A DNA stretch of 64,000 nt from Branchiostoma floridae (taxonomy: Eukaryota; Chordata; Leptocardii; Amphioxiformes; Branchiostomatidae). Location: NCBI RefSeq assembly GCF_000003815.2, contig NC_049992.1, forward strand, positions 17,099,780 through 17,163,779. The letters are read 5' to 3'. The notes under the pieces are model-generated. The model ran no database searches and was not told where the DNA came from. It was given only the letters and a program-made list of their open reading frames with translations. The position numbers and the translations under genes were made by a program. This document shows positions 1 through 13,900 of the stretch, piece by piece. The first letter of the stretch is position 1. The number at the start of each line of letters is the position of its first letter.

Positions 1-389
1 TGTAGTAAAACTAGTGTTGACTGCCCGTGCACGCTATTGTGACTTCATGAAAGAAAAGTAGTTCTGTTTGCGATATGAATTATTTGTTAGAAGTCTGAGT
101 ACATGGTATAGTTCCCCAATATTTACGGCCCTATAAATAGAGTGAATAGAAAATGGAAATCCAAAATGAACGCATTCGTATGTCACAATAGGGTGCCTTT
201 CTTGGCAACGCCACAGTAGGTATTGGTTCAATTACATCATTTACGAGAACACTCCAAGCAGAGGTTCGGCCCTGACTGTTTTTGATGTGTTCTTAGGCGT
301 TTTTGTCGAGGTTTCCATTTTGTACCATTTTGCACTATTTCTTCCATGTCCACCGGAATCTCCAGCTAGCGCCGTGTGCGGTGATAATA

Positions 390-482
390 CATGAAGACCT
401 TTATTGCACATTTTTGCCACACCAGGCTAAGTAAAGGCCACAACAAGACATGTTGAAGAAATACATTTTATCAGACACAAAA
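390..482 (-). mobile_element. 3' tail of a non-LTR retrotransposon, fragment
   Basis: The sequence around CCTTTATTGCACATTTTTGC, then CACCAGGCTAAGTAAAGG and CAACAAGACATG, recurs almost exactly at 19513-19605, where it is preceded by a (TGAATGAA)n run. Read on the minus strand it ends in a short tandem repeat, as the 3' ends of CR1/L2-like elements do. Confidence 0.55.
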
Positions 483-2226
483 CCAAAAGTTCCACTGCAG
501 TACCTAAGACGCTACTAGGGTGACCATTATCACTTATTATAACTTGGCCGTCGTTTTCCCGACTCTTACCCACCTACCAAGTATCTTTGAGACCCATCCA
601 CAGCTTTTCGAGTTATGCTGTTCACTACAACACACACATCAACGGCGCCTAAAACATAACATACTTGGCGAAGATAATAAAAGCAAATGTGTCCCATAAA
701 AAAACACACCCGGGGAAACACTAGTAAACATGGGGAGTGACTTTATATCTCGGGTATTGGGTTGAGACCCCCGAGTGGCCGGCTGTTGCCCTCCGTCTCG
801 TTTGGTACGTTCCCCGGGGGCCCGTAAACAGAGGTAATTTCCTAGGAGTGTCTTATCTCATAACGCCACCGTGCTTGCTATGGACTGCCGGAGGGCATGG
901 GATGGAGAAATAGATTTCTGTAGAAGGGGTAATATGAGAGGTAGTCCGTTGCAACTATTGGGAGTGGACTGCACCGAATTGAAGTCACTGGAATATAAGA
1001 ATTAAAAGAGAGTTTTAAACAAAAGAAATACCGTCGAAATTTCATTCCTATCATCGGTTTCGGTTTGTTTATCCATCTATTCATTTATTTGGTTTGTTTT
1101 CTTGAAGCGTATTCGAGTTTCTTTCCAATGTTTACATTGTTGGTTGGTTGTGTCGTTGCGTATTCAAGAGTCTTTCCACTGGCCAAGGTCCCAGTTTGTT
1201 CTCTGGCTGAGTTCTAACCGGAAACTGTCAAAGGATGAGCTAGGCCGTGTCCACAATTTTTCGACAGGCAGGTTTACCTCTTGTATTACTTCTGAAGGCT
1301 TCTATTGCACTTGGTTCATCTTCGATGATTTTGTTGAGCGCTATAAACTTCCTGGCACCTTTGACCAATTGCTGACGTCACGAATCCACAAGATCACGTG
1401 TTTATGAGATCACGTGCCTGTAACTCTCGCGAGTTTACGTTCTGAAGTGATTGGTCATCAGTATTGATCCTGAAGAAGGTGACAGTGCCGGTTGAAAATT
1501 CGATCGGTGTATACCTTTGTTTTGGAAGAAAGCTTAGCACTACTATAATTTTTGAACTGGCGTACGAACCTATGAATAAAACGCATGCATGCGCCGCCTG
1601 GGGAAAACTGAACTCGGGCCAATTCCAACTCCATTTCCTGTTACCTTTCTGGGACCTTTCTGTCACCTTTAATCCCGAGCTTCCTCTTAGTGTCTCCGAC
1701 GTGGCTATCATTCAAATGCGAGTGCCGAAAGTGAGCACAGAGAAAAGCAGGTACAAACACACTGACTACAATACCTCCGTTTCACGGAGGTAAATAAACA
1801 AATGAACACCTGATACCTCGATGCCTTAAAGCTCACAATATATATTTGCACATTATTCAAAACTCCCGATTTAGCCTTAGTCTCATAAGCCACCTTCCAA
1901 CCTCTCTTAATGAAGACACTTTCTCTTTCTCCAGGGTAAACCCATTTCTTCGACCTTCGATGCACCCGTAGGTACCCAATTCCCTTGGACTCTCCCCGCT
2001 AGGCCCAAGCTATCCTGTGGTAGGAAGATAACATGCCCCCACTAACGTCTAATACCACCGAGACGACATAACGCTTCATACCCCCGTTCCTAGGGAGAGA
2101 ATTCTGGATAATGCGACTTTAAGGTCGATCTTTGGAATTGCTATTAGAGAAATAAATCAATCTTTCTTCTCTCCTGTTGATTTGTTTCTTAGAAGAGCCT
2201 GGAGGATCCTGACCAAGTTCGGTGAG

Positions 2227-2470
2227 CTATTGATAACCTTTGTGTAATTCTAAGTAAGGCCGTGTTGGTTCGATATTATGGATGGTATCCCCGCACGCAT
2301 CAAGTTTCGTCGGTTTCCAAAACAGAAAGAATTGAACTACACTGTAGAATAGATCGTGCAAAGCAGCTGGAAAGTGACAAATATTCAATGCAAAAATGCA
2401 CAAAAATTTAACCACACTGTAGATCGTTCAAAGCAGCTTGAAAATTGACTAATGTCCAATGCTAAAATAC
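2227..2470. repeat. Dispersed repeat with internal tandem near-duplication
   Basis: The pattern CACTGTAGATCGTTCAAAGC occurs twice about 75 bases apart. The unit resembles 31190-31330 and part of 37845-37885 (GGCCA-x-GGCATGTTGATTTG and related motifs), so it is a dispersed family. The element type was not identified. Confidence 0.45.
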
Positions 2471-3096
2471 AAACAAGAAAAAGAATTCACCCTGGATATA
2501 ACTAAACATCTATCTATTTGAATAATAGATATGGAATCATGCATGGTCCCAAAATGAAACAATTCTTTTTGTATCATCAGGAGGGATGAGGAAATGAGCC
2601 ACGTGTCAAACTTATATATCAGAATCATTGACTTATCGGTCCACAACTTCGTCCTTGGCGAAAACAATATTTTGTTATTACGGACAAATCGACGTATTCG
2701 TAATGTCTAAATATCTGTTGAAGCAGAAATACGGAATCGTGCACGATCCCGAGAAAGGTGAGTAATTTGGTTGCCTTGTTGAACCACGGGCTGCCGCATG
2801 TAATCACGGTCCCGGCACGATACCGGTCGTGATTGTCTGCGATACAGACTCGGACACAGCAGGGGCCTCTGCCTTATCACGCCACGGTTGCCAAGGGAAC
2901 GGTGGGGGTCACGTGATAGATGGTACCCCTCCCCCCTTCCCGTGTATATAATCTAGATACATCGGTTGACCCGGTTGGGTGCACTTGAAGTTGCACTTTG
3001 TCTCGCAGGCTTTGATTTTAAGTATTTAAGTTGCGCTTTGGTCTTTATGGCAGTCTTGGCTATCTTAAGGTCGGGAGACCATCCTTTCTTCCTCAC

Positions 3097-3244
3097 CTTC
3101 TCTCTCTCTTTCTCTATCTCTGTCACTCTCTCTCTGAATCAGTATGCCTCTTTCTCTGTTCCTGTGTATGTGTTGCTATTTTTAAGACAGGGCCTCTCTT
3201 TTTCTTTCTCACATTCTGTCTCTCTATATGAATCGACGCATTTC

Positions 3245-3289
<45 letters not shown>

Positions 3290-3298
3290 GTGTTCCCT
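3097..3298. repeat. CT-rich and (CTGT)n microsatellite
   Basis: Long runs of TCTC and a clean (CTGT)n block near 3247-3270. Open frames through it on both strands are products of the repeat. Confidence 0.9.
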
Positions 3299-3941
3299 GA
3301 TCTGTCTCTATATTTCAATGCTTTCACTAATTCTTGGTATGTTTTCATTATCAGAATGACCACGAATGTAAAACAGTATTGAAACAAGAAGCTCAAACCT
3401 GTATTCTTCAATCGACGACACAGAAACTTTAATCTACTACCAATCAGCAGCAACTTTTAGTTGATAGCTTTATAATTACGTACACACAAAACATGATTGT
3501 AGCTGCAAATATTTCCGAGTGACAAAATAGCAGCAACTCTTAAAATAGCACAACAATCAACACAACGGCAGTAATGCACACTGTACACAACATTTCTAGT
3601 CATACATGTAAGATTAAGCCGCACGCTTTACTCTGAGAATAACGCACTTTGGTTTGAGTTCAGTGCTTAAAAACGTTGTCTCATAGCCTTTGAGACCATA
3701 TATGACAGTAGTTGTTATCCGCTGTGTCTACTGCACAGTATTGGCAAGTGGAGTCCATATACCCGTTTCTACACTTGCTCGGTGAGTTACGAGAAAGTCG
3801 TGTAAAGTGCCTTTCCCAAAAGCACAATATAGGTGGCATGTTGGATGATTTGACTATATGTTCTGGACCAAAGACCCTAACCGCTACGCTAATAACAGGA
3901 CGCCACAGTTCAATGCGTAGAATTCTTATAATTTCCGCTTA

Positions 3942-4160
3942 GGGCGCGGTCACATAGATCGTGCGATCGTCGTTGGTGCATATGGCTAATTTCTGGCGTT
4001 TTGGAGGACAAAAATGTACGTCTCCTGCAAAGTTCAGCTGTCTTGGTACACAAAAGGCTGTCTTGGATCCATGTCGGTCGTTGGTTCTGTCTCGTCCTGC
4101 TTGAATCATTCTATGGCATCAAAGTCGTACGACGATCGCACGACCTATGTGACCACGCCC
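3942..4160. mobile_element. Hairpin MITE with TTA target-site duplication
   Basis: The left end GGGCGCGGTCACATAG, then ATCGTGCGATCGTCGT, mirrors the right end GTACGACGATCGCACGAC, then CTATGTGACCACGCCC. The element is flanked on both sides by TTA (3939-3941 and 4161-4163). A 3-bp TTA/TAA duplication is the mark of PIF/Harbinger-type elements. There is no coding capacity. Confidence 0.8.
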
Positions 4161-4858
4161 TTAGACGGAACTTTACCATACTACAATATACTGTACACTG
4201 TACAGGCGGTACGTCATATTTTCTTTCTATTTAACACTGCAAGAAAATGTTTTCCTGTAAGGTACGATGAAACATAATATCAAATATGACAGCGTCAGCG
4301 TTAAACACATATACAAGTAACATTAGATGTGTTTATAACACATTGCCAAGTAACGTACTAGTCTTATACAAGAGTTGGTAGAAATAGTTAGCACTGTACA
4401 CGTTATATTCTCTTGACACGCAATACACGCACTCCTATAACGCTGTCATCATTGGGTATTCACATAAAGGATTCGCCCAACCGTTCACACGCTAGCGTGC
4501 ACGTGCTTAAGACCAATACTTGTTCTCATGACTATGCTGATCTCAAGAGACGTATATATATTCTTATATGAAATTCGTGGCATCATTTATGTCAGCTTGT
4601 ATCAATTCCGGTCATGAACTTGGGGCTTGAAATGTATGAAACCGATTCACAGTGACAATAGACGTCTATTGTGTGTTAACTTTCATATGCCCTCAACATT
4701 ACTTCCTGTACATCGTCGCCCGTTGGCCGTTGCCAAAAATGAGACATACTAGTATGTTCTCGGTGCACATGGTTCGCCAGGAGCACTACGGATCTTTAGT
4801 GTCTGTCCCCGAAACCTTTGGAAAGTGAAGCTCTCTTCTTTCTTATCTTGGATCAGGT

Positions 4859-4932
4859 CTAGATACTTCCTTTAGTGGGAAGTTTCACGGCGTCTTTCCC
4901 CTCGTGAAGGTCCTTCAGCTTCGCAGCAGATG
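4859..4932 (-). CDS. Gene A exon 10: C-terminal tail and stop
   Basis: The acceptor GTTTTTCCAG ends at 4933. The exon reads CA then 23 codons, SAAKLKDLHEGKDAVKLPTK then GSI, with stop TAG at 4861-4859. The split codon G|CA restores Ala after TAKE. The tail is short, charged and lacks an obvious PDZ ligand. No polyadenylation signal close to the stop was recognised. Confidence 0.75.
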
Positions 4933-7900
4933 CTGGAAAAACACATAGACATGTATGTTACAAATGGAAAATGATGTAAGGAAAGAAAAGTGATCTCGAT
5001 CCAGTTTTAGCTGACTGAAGAGCTAGTCTTTCACTGATTGTGACAGAGAGGACAGACGCTACCTACAGTATTTACAGGTTCATTGTACCGGGGAAATTTC
5101 CCTAGCTCTTTTCGACAAGCACAATGAACATTCAATTTGGACAACGGCTAAACGCCCTGCTGCTACACGTTGAGCTATAGGAACACCTCCCCTCCTATTA
5201 CAGTAACTCAGAATGATACTGTAGACGCTTTCAAACCTTTTAACGACTTAGACTCTCATTGTACAACATTTCGTTTGTGAGCTCAATGTTTCTCCAGATT
5301 CCTTCATCAAAAACCCACTTTCTTGTCTTCCAGATACATTTATATCTGGTTAGACTAGATGGAACGGCAATGTAGTGATTTTGCAGGCTTCATGACCAGC
5401 ACTAAATGATGATAAAAACTAGCTTTTAGCGTTTTCATGTTATGTTACCTTTTGAAAATATTCATAGCTCTTAGATTACAAGCTTCAATAGCATCAAGTT
5501 CATTGATGATTCATAAACGCATGCCATAAAGTAACTCTTAGAACGACCTTGCGTGAAGTGCATTCGTGATCAACAGTCAAAAGACATCGCAGAAAGAAAA
5601 TGTTAAGGTGGGGTCACACCCGTGCATATATTTAAGTCCGTATGAGGCGCGCATAGGAGTATTTGCCTCCACCAGGCTCCACAGGTCGTTTTAAAGTAAT
5701 AGAAATTGGACAAACGTAAACAGGTAACATGTCAGACGAGTTAGCTGGGTCGCTGACCATACTTCTCGGTCAGCTAACTCATCTGGCATGTTATGTATCT
5801 ATATTTTCCAATTTGTACTATTTTACCCGTGACCTGTGGAGCCTGGTAGAGATTAAGAGCTTCATGCGCACCTCAAACGGACTTAAGTATGTGTGACCCC
5901 ACCTTAACTTTTGTTTGTTTGAAACAGTTCTATTGTTTTGTACATAACCAATTAAAAAAAATCCAGACATTGTCAAGTCTTTTAATCCAGTTTTAGTGAT
6001 CGTCTGTCACCTTCTTCAGGGCAATTCTGACTGGTTCTATTACGCACTGCAGCATAGGTGTCGCTGCTAACAGATGTGGTCCCAAACGTAAAGTACATTT
6101 ATCTACATACATTAATAGACAGGGTGCTCATACGGCACTCATTTATTTGCAATTTACCTTCCTTTGCAGTAAGAAACTTGACGTAGTTAGAGGGGAACAG
6201 GCCTATCCTGCCCCTCAGGTAACCCAGGCACCAGCCGCCATCTTCCCCCTCCAGCACCTCGATGACGTCATCTATCTCCAGGCACAGCTCGTTGTCGTCT
6301 TGTGGGTAGTACGGGTACATGGCCTTGGCGTATCTTCTCTCTATAGGACCCATCATAACATTCATTAACTCCATCAAAAATGGATGTTTTGGAACGTTTT
6401 GGAGCATCTCTGTGTGTGTGTATCTGTGTTCCAGATATTTGTGGTCAACACAACTTAAAAAAAAAACCTTTGGATGTATAATTATATTTGTACATGTGTA
6501 TGCGGGTAGGTTTTGGGAAGGGAAAGGTCAAGGTAGATTGTGGTCCCCCTAGTGTGTGACCATGGTATTAGAGAAGAACCTTCTGTCTTTTTGCCCTTTG
6601 TTCTTGATATGCTATGCATGATTTTTTTTGGTGGCAGTTTTTGATGTAAGGAAGAAGAAGTGTAGGTTTGGGCCCCCTAGCAGCTTATTTTATTGTTGCA
6701 GTTGACCATAAGTCAAACGATGATAAAGGTACCTTCTTCAGTTGTATAAATAAAAGATAAGCTCCATCATTTTTGATATTTGAAGAGCATCTTTCTTGAT
6801 CATTCACGTAAATTATGTGTCATAATCTCTATCTGTCCTGACATTTAAAGCTGTCGAAGTTGAACCTGTACATACCAGTATACATCAGTTATTATAGTAA
6901 GATACCACATTATTATATCTCTGTCATTGGACTTCTGTTTTACAACCATGACCTGATCTTGACTGTGAAGAGCAGAAACACACATGAAATTCTTCCATTC
7001 AAATTCATAAGAAACGCTGCCAATAACGGCGTTGATATCTGTTGAAAGTATAACTAAGTGATAAAAAAGTTTAATATTAAGAACATTCCATCCTCAATAT
7101 TACCTACATCAATGAAAAACCTTCAGACTGATATCCTATCGCCTTAGGCGCGCATTAGTGCAACTTAATGACAAGCTACGGCGTAATTACTGAAATTTTG
7201 TAACTCGGGGTTTAATTTCCTTAATTCGATTGAAGGAATAGGAGTCATACTGTGCCTAGTGGCGTCCTGTGGAGGCTTTGATCTGAAGTTGCCCGGGGAA
7301 GTAATATGGAGCTGCTACTATGGCAATCATTGACGTGCACGCCCAAAGCCACTCAACCACCTCGGGGGTTCGCGACAGGATGCAATTTTAGACTGTGATG
7401 AGCTACTTTATACTCAGCGGGCCTGGAGGGTTTCTTGGATGTGCGAAAGGCCAAATTTGATTCCACACGGACAATGACCTAACTGTTGGAATATTGAATC
7501 AGTTTAGGCTGAAAGGCCACTGTCGTATTTTAAAATGAGGAATGCTTTTCACGAATAAACATTCTTTGCGGACTGTCTTCATTACATCACATGGCAGGAC
7601 ACTTTGATAGCTACAACCTAATCAAGTACAGCAATTAACAAGAACTACTTAATGGTTTGCCAGGTGCAATGATAGATGTTACAGTCATTTTTGTCTAATT
7701 GCACAAATGTTTTGCGGATATAATTATGATAAAGAACAATGCAGTATATTTATGGTGAACTTTCACACACATACAGAGAGAGTTATGGTGATTACATGAA
7801 ACCCATTAAATATGATATTTGCAATGCCGATGATGAAAGTCATTGTTCTGTCTGTGATATAATTTCCCCATCACTTCTGTCTATCATTGTTTGGGGTCGT

Positions 7901-10900
7901 GCTGTGAACAGCTTGTTCTTGGCCTAACGTTATAACGCACCAAGTGTGAGTAAAGTTCTATGGCAATCGTTGCCCTTGTTTTTGGTGTGTTTGAATGTTT
8001 GTTGTCGTGTGTGTCCGTAGGTATGTGAACACAGCAGAGTGGCAGCAAATGAGTGTTAAGATGGTGCCACTTGCGGCATAATTACATTAACTACAGTTAC
8101 ACAAGGCATACAAGGAACTCTAAATATTCACGGGCCCGAACGATTGTCAAACACGATTATTAAATTCGGGCTGAACCTTTTCTCTCATACTGCAGTGTGG
8201 AATGCAGATCGCGCGCGCGAGCGCGTGTGTGTGCGTTTGTGTGTCCGTCGGTGAAAACGATAACACAAGGATGACTGAAAAATGCCTTGAAAAATAATTC
8301 TTTTGATATTTAATATGTCAGCAGGTACTGATGAGACCGAGACCTCAATATGATTAGATTCTGCCCCTAACCCCCCCCCCCCCCCGTCAGCATTTTTCAT
8401 AGTGCTACAGCAATTTCTCTTTAAAATCTCGTGGATAACTCAAGGGTGACTGAAAAATGCCTTGAAAAATGATTCTTTGGATATTTAATATGTGAGCAGG
8501 TATTGATGAGACCTCAAAATGATTAGATTGCGCCCCCCCCCCGTCATTTTTGGTTGGTAGAAAGCTCTAGCGATCGGGAAGAAATGACACAAGTTTTTGA
8601 TCTTTAGATCATTCATACATTCATTATGGCAACGAAAAACACTGTAATATGAAAGTCAGCATGTAACACCGCTGTACGATATTGCCTTGGTGATAATAAT
8701 TGTTGTATTTACCTCGTTGCTTCTTTGTACGCCTGAGAGTCTCTATACCAGCGTTGGGGGCCGTGGGCAGCATCGGCTTGGCTGTGTGCGGAGATAAAGT
8801 ATTAGTTTAACCTTTCCTCCACAAATGTCATGATTACACTACTGCATCAAGTGGAGACGGGCAGGACACGGAGCGATTACACGGCCAAACAGGAGGCTTT
8901 GTCTTAAAGCTAGACGGAACGTTCGATCAAAGAACTTCCGCTCTTGACATTTGAACGGGCTTTACCGGCCTTTGGTGCTGTGGAAACGTTATCCTCTAAA
9001 TTGGCAATTTTCGGAGGCGGGGGATCAGACCTGGTTTTATTTTAGATTTGAAGCCTATTTGTGTTTCCTGCCAGACGTGTATATTATTCAGCGACTGTGT
9101 TTCTAGCTTTACGTACTTTGGAACATCTACAGCGAGTTACCATAGTTGAACGTCGCAGCTGTGGGCTGCATCAAAACTGCTGTAACATCATGCTGGGATA
9201 ACACCTAGTTTGTCCACAAGATAGATGATGTTTTTAAGCGATAAGCCTTGGCTGCCAGATCCCATTCTTGCCAAAGGAGTCGCATTTGCAACTGAGCCTG
9301 AATAGAATTTGACCACCACTCTACACAGAAGGCCGGCGCTCTGTGTTACTTTTACAATGAGGACTATATTTGTTGATAATTGACCGACGAATAATGTCAA
9401 ATTATGTATTGTTTAACAGTTTATTTTTCTTAACAATTTGCTGCCAAAGCATCCAACCGTCAATTGTATTTTGTCTGATAAATATATTTGTATTTCTAGA
9501 CTAAGATTAGCCCCCATGACCATGGACGCGATGCCCAAAATAGCGTACGTTAAACGCGTTCCACAAGGAACCATCCTCGGCCCATCATAGATCCTGACCT
9601 GGTACTTGTGGGTCACCAAACCGTCAATTGTATTTTGTCTGATAAATATATTTGTATTTCTAGACTAAGATTATCCCCCATGACCATGGACGCGATGCCC
9701 AACATAGCGTACGTTAAACGCGTTCCACAAGGAACCATCCTCGGCCCATCATAGCTCCTGACCTGGTACTTGTGGGTTGGGATGCCGTCCGCTATCCAGT
9801 GTATCCTCCTGTAGCTTCTTGTTGATCGTCTCCTGTCCACGGCGACCCATGTTGTAGTAAAACGAGAACTTCTTCTTCTCTTCTCTCTCGCGGCGCCTTC
9901 TGAAGAAGTAGACGGCCAGAACCAGGCAGATGATCAACCACAGTCCACCGGCCAGGGCGCCAACCAAGATGGCGATCATACTGCTCTTCTCATCCATGGA
10001 GTACTCTTTGAGAGAGAGAACAGAGTGCGTGTCAGTGTAAGGTCAAGAGTCAATCATCAGCGTATCTCTAACGAGATATCAAAACTGGACGTTCTGCTGC
10101 AGTACCAAGGAAAGCTACCAGAAGATCACAGCAGAGGACCCAAAAAATAATCATTTCTTTAATAGGACATGACCTAACCACATACAAAGTTTAATGACTA
10201 TCCATCCATAGCTTAACCACATACGTACAAACATACGTCCAAATGCTACAGAAAAAATATGACCTTCTTGGCAAAGGTTAAAATCTAACTTGGAGACCAG
10301 GTATCGACTTCCTGGCACCTTTGACCCACTTGTGACGTCATGCTTCTGACGTCATCGGCATGAAGAAAGAAAATGGGTCAAACACCCTACAAAGGCCGAT
10401 GTAGATGTCATCTTTTTGTGTGTTGGATCGAGCTTAAAGCTTTCAATTTGTACGGCTATCTGCTTTACCTTCCACCACGAGTTGTAGTGACTTGACGTCG
10501 CTCTTCCCCACGCTGTTGCTGGCCGTGCACACGTACGTCCCGCTGGCGTTCAGCTGCACATTCGGGAGAACCACCGAGCTCAGGCGGACGTCTCGCGACA
10601 GGCTGCGGGTGGAGCTGCGGACCGGGAGGCCGTTCCGAGTCCAGGTGACGTTCGGCGGAGGATTCCCGTCCGCCGTGCACTGTAGGGTGACGGACTCCGA
10701 TATCACAGCAGTGCGGGAGTCGGAAACACTGATGACCGAGGCTGCATCTGTGTAGAAAACAAAGCTCGAGTTCTTAACAAATATGACTACCAAATGAATA
10801 GGTTTCTCCAACAAGACAGTACCTGTTCTGCTTGAAAAAACTATACTATATAGTTCTTTTGGAGCAATGTTCAAGAGTATTTTTATTGCCCGATAATTAT

Positions 10901-13900
10901 GGCACAGGCAATTATGAAAAACAAAATAACAAAAGATATAAAATATATATGCTACCACATTATCCTCATCGGATTTTGGCCATGGGGGACAGAATATGGA
11001 AATTTGTTAAAGTGAGGTTGATAGTTAACACGCTGTATAAAATGATAGATAATGATTGCTTTGGAGATATCAACTTTTTAAACAAGCGTTTGGAAACCCC
11101 CTAACTCCACGAAATATGTAGATGCTTTGTAAATTTGTAGTCTTATCTTTCTTATTGATCGTACTGTAAAAAAGGATACCTTTGTTTAAGCTAAGACTTA
11201 CAGAGAACTTGTAGGTTCAGGGCAGCACTGGCAGACTTGATCACGTGATCGACGATGCACCTGTACCGACCCGCGTCGCCCCTGGTGACGTGCCTGATCA
11301 CAAGGTTGGGGCTTTGTAGCGTTCCACCAGAGAACTTGGTGTCGAACCTGTTTTTTTTTTCATTGATCGACAAGAAGAAAAATTACAAGACACAGAGACA
11401 ATGCACAGCTCTGAAAAAATGAGAATACTGGTGTGATATCTGGACCAAGCAGTTTAAAATAGGGTCATTTGTAGAATTGTATGTTGCATGTTGAGGAGCT
11501 CACATCATGTGACGTTTAGGAAAGTTCAGTTGAATCTAGAGCGTTTGTTGTCAAACCTGTTACTGTCGATGATGGCGCTACCCTTCTCCCAGTGGAGTGA
11601 CGTAATGTTCGGCTTGGCGTCGCGCACTGCGCATGTCAGAGACACAGATCTGCCGGCTGTCGTGAGCTGGGGGTCTTTCGGCCCGACCTCCACCGTTGGC
11701 GGAACTAATCATGGACGGGTGATAACATGGGCAAACTGTCAAATCATGGTCATTGTAACTTAGACATATTGGTTATATTTGAAGAAATTGCCGTGTCATA
11801 GACACAATCTTGCCATTCTGATGTGATTTGAAGACATTCTAAATATTTGCGTCAGTGGGCTCGTACAAATCACACACGAAAAAGAAAAGCATAGAAAAAC
11901 ACACAACTTTACACATGTACTCTTGTATAGACGCAAGGCAAAGTTTCATTATACGGCAGCCCTGCACCAACTAACTTGTCAAAGAATATTTGGTCATGTT
12001 CAAAACTGACTATGGTTTGTGGACAGGAAATGAAATGACTGGCACAAGGAAAATACATAACTGCAAAAATGCAGACAAAAGCAATGACCAAAAATATTTT
12101 CTCCCTGTAAATAAGTAGTCTCTTCCATAATCTTGATTTTTATGTCTGGTCAATGACTAGTTCTACCACCTCTGACCGGTACTTCCTGCCACTCCATTGG
12201 CAAGCCTTCGCGGTAAATGTCACTCAAATAACGGCGCACATATAAAGTCCTCATGCACATAACCTCCGTACACAGAGTCAAACAGAAGATGTTTACCCAG
12301 TAGGTCCAGCTTGACGAATCTCTCCTGTGGTCCGAGCCCTTCCACGGCCACGACTAGCACGTAGGTTCCCTCGTCCTCGGCCCGGGTGTTCCTTAACTTC
12401 AGAGACGCCTCCCCAACCAGCTCCGCCCTTCCCACGTACCTGTAACATTTCTCTTCTTTAATTCTTATTCGTAGGTTCACAAAGTGTAAAATAAGTTCGC
12501 CTTGTGTGATTACCAAGAATGTTACGTTTTGGTAGCGCCTGTTTATTTTCATGTGCGTGGTTGAACAGCATAGCTCAAGAAGCTATGGATTGATTATCCC
12601 AAAATTTGGTATGTGGTAAGGTCTTGTCTTATCAAAGAAATAATTTGAAATCTTGAGAGATTTTGCCCTCTCCCCACCTGGCGGCTTTCCTGAGCACTGC
12701 AGAACTTCAAAACTTTTCATGTCGTTTTCGTCACACTATGGTCGCAGGTAGATAGCTCTTATGTTCGTTTCATAATGTTTTACTGAGGTTCTGTGTATTC
12801 CTATCAATATAGCAAAACGTGTATACTGTCATTAGTTATGTTAAGCTGAAATTGTATTGTATCTATGTATGTGTAACATTAAAAGAGAACTCCAGGAGGA
12901 TTAGTGGGTGCATGTTTATATTCTACTTATGTTAACTCTTTGTAAACAAACAAACGTACCCCGCATGGGCTTCGGTTGTGTCGGCTATGGGGTAGGACGA
13001 CATGACGGGCTGCCGAGCATTTTCCTTTCCGCTTTTGGACCAGAGGATGGACATGATACGGCGGGTTGTGCGGAATGTGGCGGGGATGGTCACCGGGTCT
13101 CCGACGATCGTGCTGACTTTCGTCGGGACGTCCAGACGGAGGTCCGACTGCGCTAAGCTTACTGTGGAAAAAAAAGAAGAACTCGTTATTTTGTATTGTT
13201 TGTGTGTTTCGTGTAGCCTCTACCAGTCTCCGTGGATCGTTGGTGAAATCATAGAAATTAGACTGATAGAGGGAATAGTCTGGTTGGGGAGTCGGTCGGC
13301 CAGAGGTACACGACACTACTCTCCAAGCAGAGGTTGAATCGCCCGTGTAATTTTCCCGGCTACTACTATATCTGCGCGATTCAATCTCTGCTTGGAGAGT
13401 AACACGACAGAGGCTATGTTTCATATACCCGGTAAACCACATTCAGGCATAGCCTCCATAGCAGGCTTTCTATGGCCTTTTTTTGCACTTTTGCTGGCCA
13501 TTTCGTTTTGTACTGGGTCGCTGATTGCTGTCCTTTTCTGACAGCCGGCCATTTTAGAATTCTGGAGGTTAATTCAGTCATATCACGCAGTAAATACAAG
13601 CTGGGAAAGACCCGACAGTAAGGCTAGCTCTACACACACTGGGATTGACCATACCATTTCAATAAGTGTTTTTTTTACGTGCTCGAAGTGTGGCCATCGG
13701 GCGTCTAGCTTTATTTCCTATCCGAGAGGACGTCTCTAAACTGAACAAGATGCTAGGACACACTTGAAGATTTTTCTCTTACACAACCAGTTTTTCCCAC
13801 CTGACATTTCAATGTCTGTTAGACATCTTCCTCAGATTGTTGTGTAAAAGAAAACTCTTGTTTCCTATGATCTACCAACCTGATGAAATTATTTTCGGAG

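Larger units (their letters stand above)
1..4858. other. Intergenic sequence 3' of gene A
   Basis: No convincing exon was found. It holds a retrotransposon tail (390-482), a dispersed repeat (2227-2470) with an internal near-duplication, a CT/CTGT microsatellite (3097-3298), a SINE-like fragment (about 3770-3850) and a hairpin MITE (3942-4160). A short open frame at 1464-1793 looks like chance. Confidence 0.5.
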
